From: Phylloscopus collybita
Lineage: Eukaryota; Chordata; Aves; Passeriformes; Phylloscopidae
Direction of reading: 5' to 3'
DNA: 64,000 nt
Assembly: GCA_027886175.1 (NCBI GenBank)
Contig: JAJNNQ010000075.1
Span: 6,675,001 to 6,739,000 of the forward strand
A model generated the notes under the pieces. The model was given only the letters and a program-made list of their open reading frames with translations. It did not search any database and was not told the DNA's origin. Made by a program: the position numbers and the translations under genes. Each line of letters begins with the position of its first letter. Within the stretch, counting starts at the first letter, position 1. Shown piece by piece: positions 60,191 through 64,000 of this stretch.

Positions 60191-62814
60191 TTATCAACTA
60201 TTTCTCTTGGCTCCAGAAGAAATTTCTGCAGCTGTTGTTTAAAAAAAAAAATCTGGGCTGGATATTTTAAGTTTCAGCTTTTGGCCCTCTTATCCCAGTT
60301 ATGCCTTCATGAGGCACGTGAAAGAACTGCTGAAATCTATAATATTCTACAAATACAGTCAGGTCACTTTTCCACCATATCCTGAACCTTCAAGAGTATA
60401 AGTATCACTTGTGAATATCACACCAATGAAAGTAATGTCTAATAATGGTGATAGAGTCCATTATTCACAAAAGAGACAAAACACACGAAGTGCAAACTAT
60501 GGAATCTAAACTGATGGCTTGAGTAGAGACCAAGACATTTCATAAACTAAAAAATGAAGGCTTGAGCATAGCCCAAGACACTTCATAAGCTAGGATATAA
60601 TTGCTCTTGATTCCTTTGTATTGGCTTTTTATCTCAAAGAAGGCAGATGACAAATTGCCAAGTGATTTTTCATAAGCCATTAGTACATGGTTTCCCTCCC
60701 TGTCTCCTCCTCCTCCTTTGCACATTTGGATCTTATCCTTTTAATATTTGTAATTTTGCAGTTTGTGAAGGTCAAAAAATGTAAAGCAAAAAGCTTTTGC
60801 TCTCTGCAGCCTGCTGGCCTCCTCCTTACTATTTATACACTGCACTTGAACTTGGGGACATCAGTCATCTTTGATGTTAGACAAATCCATTTCAGAAGGT
60901 ACTCCTGCCTTAAAAGATTTGCACTGAATAGATGAAGTTCCTAAGAGAAAGAAGATAAACCACAGGGACTCCCCCCAAGTCAGTGGGCAGTCAAAGGACA
61001 GGCCTGGGAAGGAATTTTTCTCTCAGTGATGCTTTAGTCACTGTTTTTCCCATGCACCAGTGTCCCTTTTTTAGGATGAAGATTGTTGTGACTGAGAAAT
61101 TGGGTGTTTCTCTAACTTGTCAAAGGCCAGCCAGTACATAAAGGGACCACTGGGGTGAGCTAATGCAGCTTAATAATGTCTCAGTGTACCTGTACCCCTG
61201 GACAGCATTTTTAAGCTGATGCTCAGGTCCAGGTTTCCTGGAGTAAAGAAAGGCTGAAATTTCCATGCCCTTTCTTCTCCCCACCTCAATAGACCCCATT
61301 GCTCTTCCCCATCACAGCACTCAAACCTGAACACTGTGGGGCCCTGGCATCCCCCACCCTTTGATCCTGACTCCTGGCTGTGGGCAGCTGCAGCCAGCTT
61401 GTAATCCTGGCAGCTCAGGGTGCTCGTTTTTCATCCTCCCTGTGATAGGAGCAGAGGTGAGGAGTTCAGAACTCTCCCTTACCTCCACTGACATCAGTGC
61501 TGTGTCAGCCCTGATGGTATTAGAACAATCTTTTAAAAGCAGTTCATCTTATTACTGAGCTGTGCTCTCCCTGAAGGCCATGGACAAATGTTAAAGTCTG
61601 GAAGTGCGTGTGATGTCACAGAAGAAATATGAAACGGCAGCTGAACTGCTGGCTGCTGCAAGGGCAAATTCTGGTTAATGTTTCCTATTAACTCCTAACT
61701 CCTTCTGTCATCCTGCTCTCATGGTAGGGAGAATCTAAAGGACATAGCTCTCTCATCTTGGCATTTCCCAAGGATTAGCTAGAGGTCTAATTAAAGCAGA
61801 ATAAATGTATTTTGAATTTCTCACCCAAGAGGGTAGTTTAGATCAGAATCAGTGGAATGAATACAGCGTGTTTCTGATGGAGTTTTGAGTGTAAATGAAA
61901 GGGATACTCTGAATGATGAAGACAAATGTACTTCAAATGAAGAATTAATACTGTTCATAACACTAGGAATACAAAAATCTGTATTATTAGAAAATATACT
62001 TTGGTAATATTAGGCACTTCTGTGTCTAAATCTCTGTTGGAATACACAGAAGCAACAGAGAAATATTTATACTGATATTTAGTACTTAGTACTTCTGTGG
62101 CTGTAATTTATATTCCCCCATAATCATGTCACAATGCCACTCTGTGCTTTGTGTTGTGCCATTTTCACTTGTGATTTTAATGTCCCTGAAGCAACACTTC
62201 ATGGGGAAACCCCTTCTTCTAGCCAAGAAAACAACTTTTCCCAAATCTCTGTGGTGCTCTCTGAAATACAAATAGCAACACTAATAAGGCCCAGAAGCTT
62301 CTGTATCGAACAATGCACAAGTATCTTGTGAGACATATTTTCTTCACAGGGGACCTTATGTTCTTAAACAAGACTCATCACGTGATTTTTGCAAACAAGC
62401 AGGGGGAAGCCGTAGTTAACTGAGACGTGGTTATGAAATCTGTTTATAAATGTGAGTTGCAAACATGTCACGTTTTTACAGACAGAAGAAAGCCAAAAAT
62501 GTTCATGAGATCACAAGCCTTACTAAGCAGCAGCCTCTGTGCTCCTTGCTCCAGGATCATTCAGAGATCCGTGTCCTGTTGACAGACTCTGCACTGGATT
62601 ATCTCCCCAAACAGCTACAGGGTGACATCTGCAGAGGTTCTTAAAGATGGATGAGATGTTTAACCAAATCACTTACTCCCATACTCTTTCTCAGAGCTCC
62701 CACAGCTTTCTCTGGATTATGCCTTTGGAAGCACATCCTCGACACCCTCAGCTAACTCTCCTTGCTTCCAGCAGCCAAAAGGACAAGTGAAGCACGTACC
62801 TGTGGTAACAACCA

Positions 62815-62905
62815 GAGAGTGGGTTGGGTTGGAAAGGACCCTAAAGATCATTTAGTTCCAGAGCCCTGCCATGGACAGGGATACCTTCCACTAGACCACG
62901 CTGCT
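62815..62905 (-). mobile_element. CR1 LINE 3'-tail fragment, antisense
   Basis: It reads GTGGGTTGGGTTGGAAAGGA, CCCTAAAGATCATTTAGTTC, GCCATGGACAGGGATACC and TTCCACTAGACCACGCTGC. This is the reverse complement of a CR1 3' end. Confidence 0.85.
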
Positions 62906-62934
62906 GATTGCTTTGGTGGCATAAGTGACTTGAA

Positions 62935-62992
62935 CGGGACACAGAGTTACGGAAAGAGGCTGAGACACTTGGGGTTGCTCAGCCTGGATGCA
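62935..62992 (+). mobile_element. short CR1-like LINE fragment, sense
   Basis: The text GAAAGAGGCTGAGACACTTG and GGGTTGCTCAGCCTGGATGC matches a more internal part of CR1 in the opposite orientation to the tail 30 bases upstream. It suggests an inverted rearrangement or two insertions. Confidence 0.55.
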
Positions 62993-64000
62993 ATAGTTTT
63001 TAAATTACCTTTTGGCCCACTGCTGTGTATTCCTGATAATTCACTGTGATCATCATTTATCTTAACCTCAGTTTCTTTAGAAACAAAAATAGCACCCAGC
63101 TTTGCACTGGGTGCAAATCATCCTACAGAAGACAGTATTTTAACCATTCCTGTTAATACCTTAAATGTATTATTATTATTCAGGGCTTGCCCCATCCTTG
63201 CCTACAAACTATAACAATCTGCCAGACTAACTCCATTTTCTTCCATTTAATATAGTGTTGCAATAGTTTCCCAAGAACCCTTTTTTTGTCAGATTTTCAG
63301 TGTATTATTGGTATTTACTCACAAGCAGGGTTATTGGTGGTATCTTCTTTACTTGCAATAATGAAAAAATTGGCTTACACAGTGAATAGCTGTTCCTTTG
63401 CCATCAAGTTTATGTTAACATTCACAGAATCAATTAAACCAAAATTGAGGATCAAATATGTGACAATAACTGGAGGGGCTGAAATAATTGCAAGGGTGAG
63501 GTCATGGTGATCAAGCTTCCAAATACATTTTACAGAGCGCTGATGTGAAGTCTGCAGGTTATTTCTCCTTCCTTCAGGTGTCAGAACTCATTTAGGCTTT
63601 AGACACTGCCGTAAAAGGCAATCAGCTCTTCCCTTCCAATCTCAAAAATCATTTTAGCACAGGTAATAATATCAAGAGAGTCACATCATTTAGAGCCTTC
63701 TCCTGCCGCCGTGCAGCTGCTCAGGCAGTTAATTACAATATGTTCCTGGGATGAGAGGCTGAACCGGCAGCCGCATTTCCGCGCTCCATTAGAACGAGCT
63801 CAGCCAAATTAGGCTGATAGGATAATGGGGATACTTCGTGCAATTCCTTCTATTCCCAGCAACAAGGATTGTGCCAGATATTGCTCTCTTTGTGTAAATT
63901 GTGTACCTGGTGTTTGTGTACTAGGAATAAGTGATGGCTATATTCTTTCATCTTATACCAAGTTGCTAAACAGCATTTTTCTAAAGACCTATAAATTAAT
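62993..64000. other. intergenic to the window end, possible regulatory block
   Basis: No gene is seen. The part 63640-63860 holds TTAATTA, CATTAG and CAATTCC motifs and several CpGs (GCCGCCGTGC, CCGGCAGCCGC) in an AT-rich setting, which is typical of conserved developmental enhancers. This is inference only. Confidence 0.4.

Larger units (their letters stand above)
57179..62814. other. intergenic, no gene supported
   Basis: The region contains a 19-bp tandem duplication (59416-59453), an (AAAAC)n repeat (59691-59718) and an (AG)n repeat (60167-60190). The longest open frame of the window (222 codons, 59491-60159, plus) lies here but runs through the (AAAAC)n repeat and has no recognised domain. 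Other frames are short. Confidence 0.5.

Noticed and set aside
1..64000. Search for tRNA, rRNA, CRISPR arrays, bacterial operons or prophage
   Set aside because: No cloverleaf with A/B boxes, no regularly spaced repeats, and no long prokaryote-style coding frames were found; the sequence is clearly a vertebrate nuclear genome.

Overview
The window looks like nuclear DNA from a bird, most likely a songbird. The evidence is many fragments of CR1 LINE retrotransposons in both orientations, LTR sequences that I recognise as passerine endogenous-retrovirus LTRs, an AT-rich background, and widely spaced small exons with GT/AG boundaries. There are no operons, tRNAs, rRNAs or CRISPR arrays. The species call is inference from repeat families recognised by eye.

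Positions 1-26830 hold the 3' end of one plus-strand gene, which I identify as ZNF407 (ZFP407), a C2H2 zinc-finger protein. Six coding exons (2865-2953, 5349-5487, 11441-11559, 12977-13103, 14659-14789, 25627-25866) splice in a consistent phase. They encode the last 280 residues: three C2H2 fingers, one per exon, followed by a finger-free tail of about 180 residues. The stop codon is at 25864-25866. The 3' UTR runs about 960 bases to a double AATAAA near 26802-26811. Introns hold CR1 copies, simple repeats and a GATA-containing hairpin. Two introns also hold unannotated splice-acceptor-plus-ORF segments (4788-4901 and 11788-11820) that could be alternative last exons.

Positions 26830-64000 look intergenic; I can support no protein gene there. 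In vertebrates the neighbourhood downstream of ZNF407 leads to PTGR3/ZADH2 and TSHZ1, so this stretch may be part of the regulatory desert in front of TSHZ1 (inference from remembered synteny, not visible here). It contains a near-complete LTR (31507-32426), a truncated copy of the same LTR family in reverse (46478-46850), a second LTR-like element (about 47790-48375) and antisense CR1 pieces. One of these joins an ORF2 endonuclease region to a 3' UTR without the reverse transcriptase. It also contains a GC/CpG-enriched block (39480-40110), several microsatellites, two perfect or near-perfect hairpins or palindromes, a perfect 40-bp duplication 1.15 kb apart, and several blocks rich in homeodomain-like motifs that could be conserved non-coding elements.

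I found no convincing new biological system. The best leads are the two candidate alternative terminal exons of ZNF407, the 40-bp duplication, the palindrome beside a (TC)n microsatellite, and the isolated CpG-enriched block.
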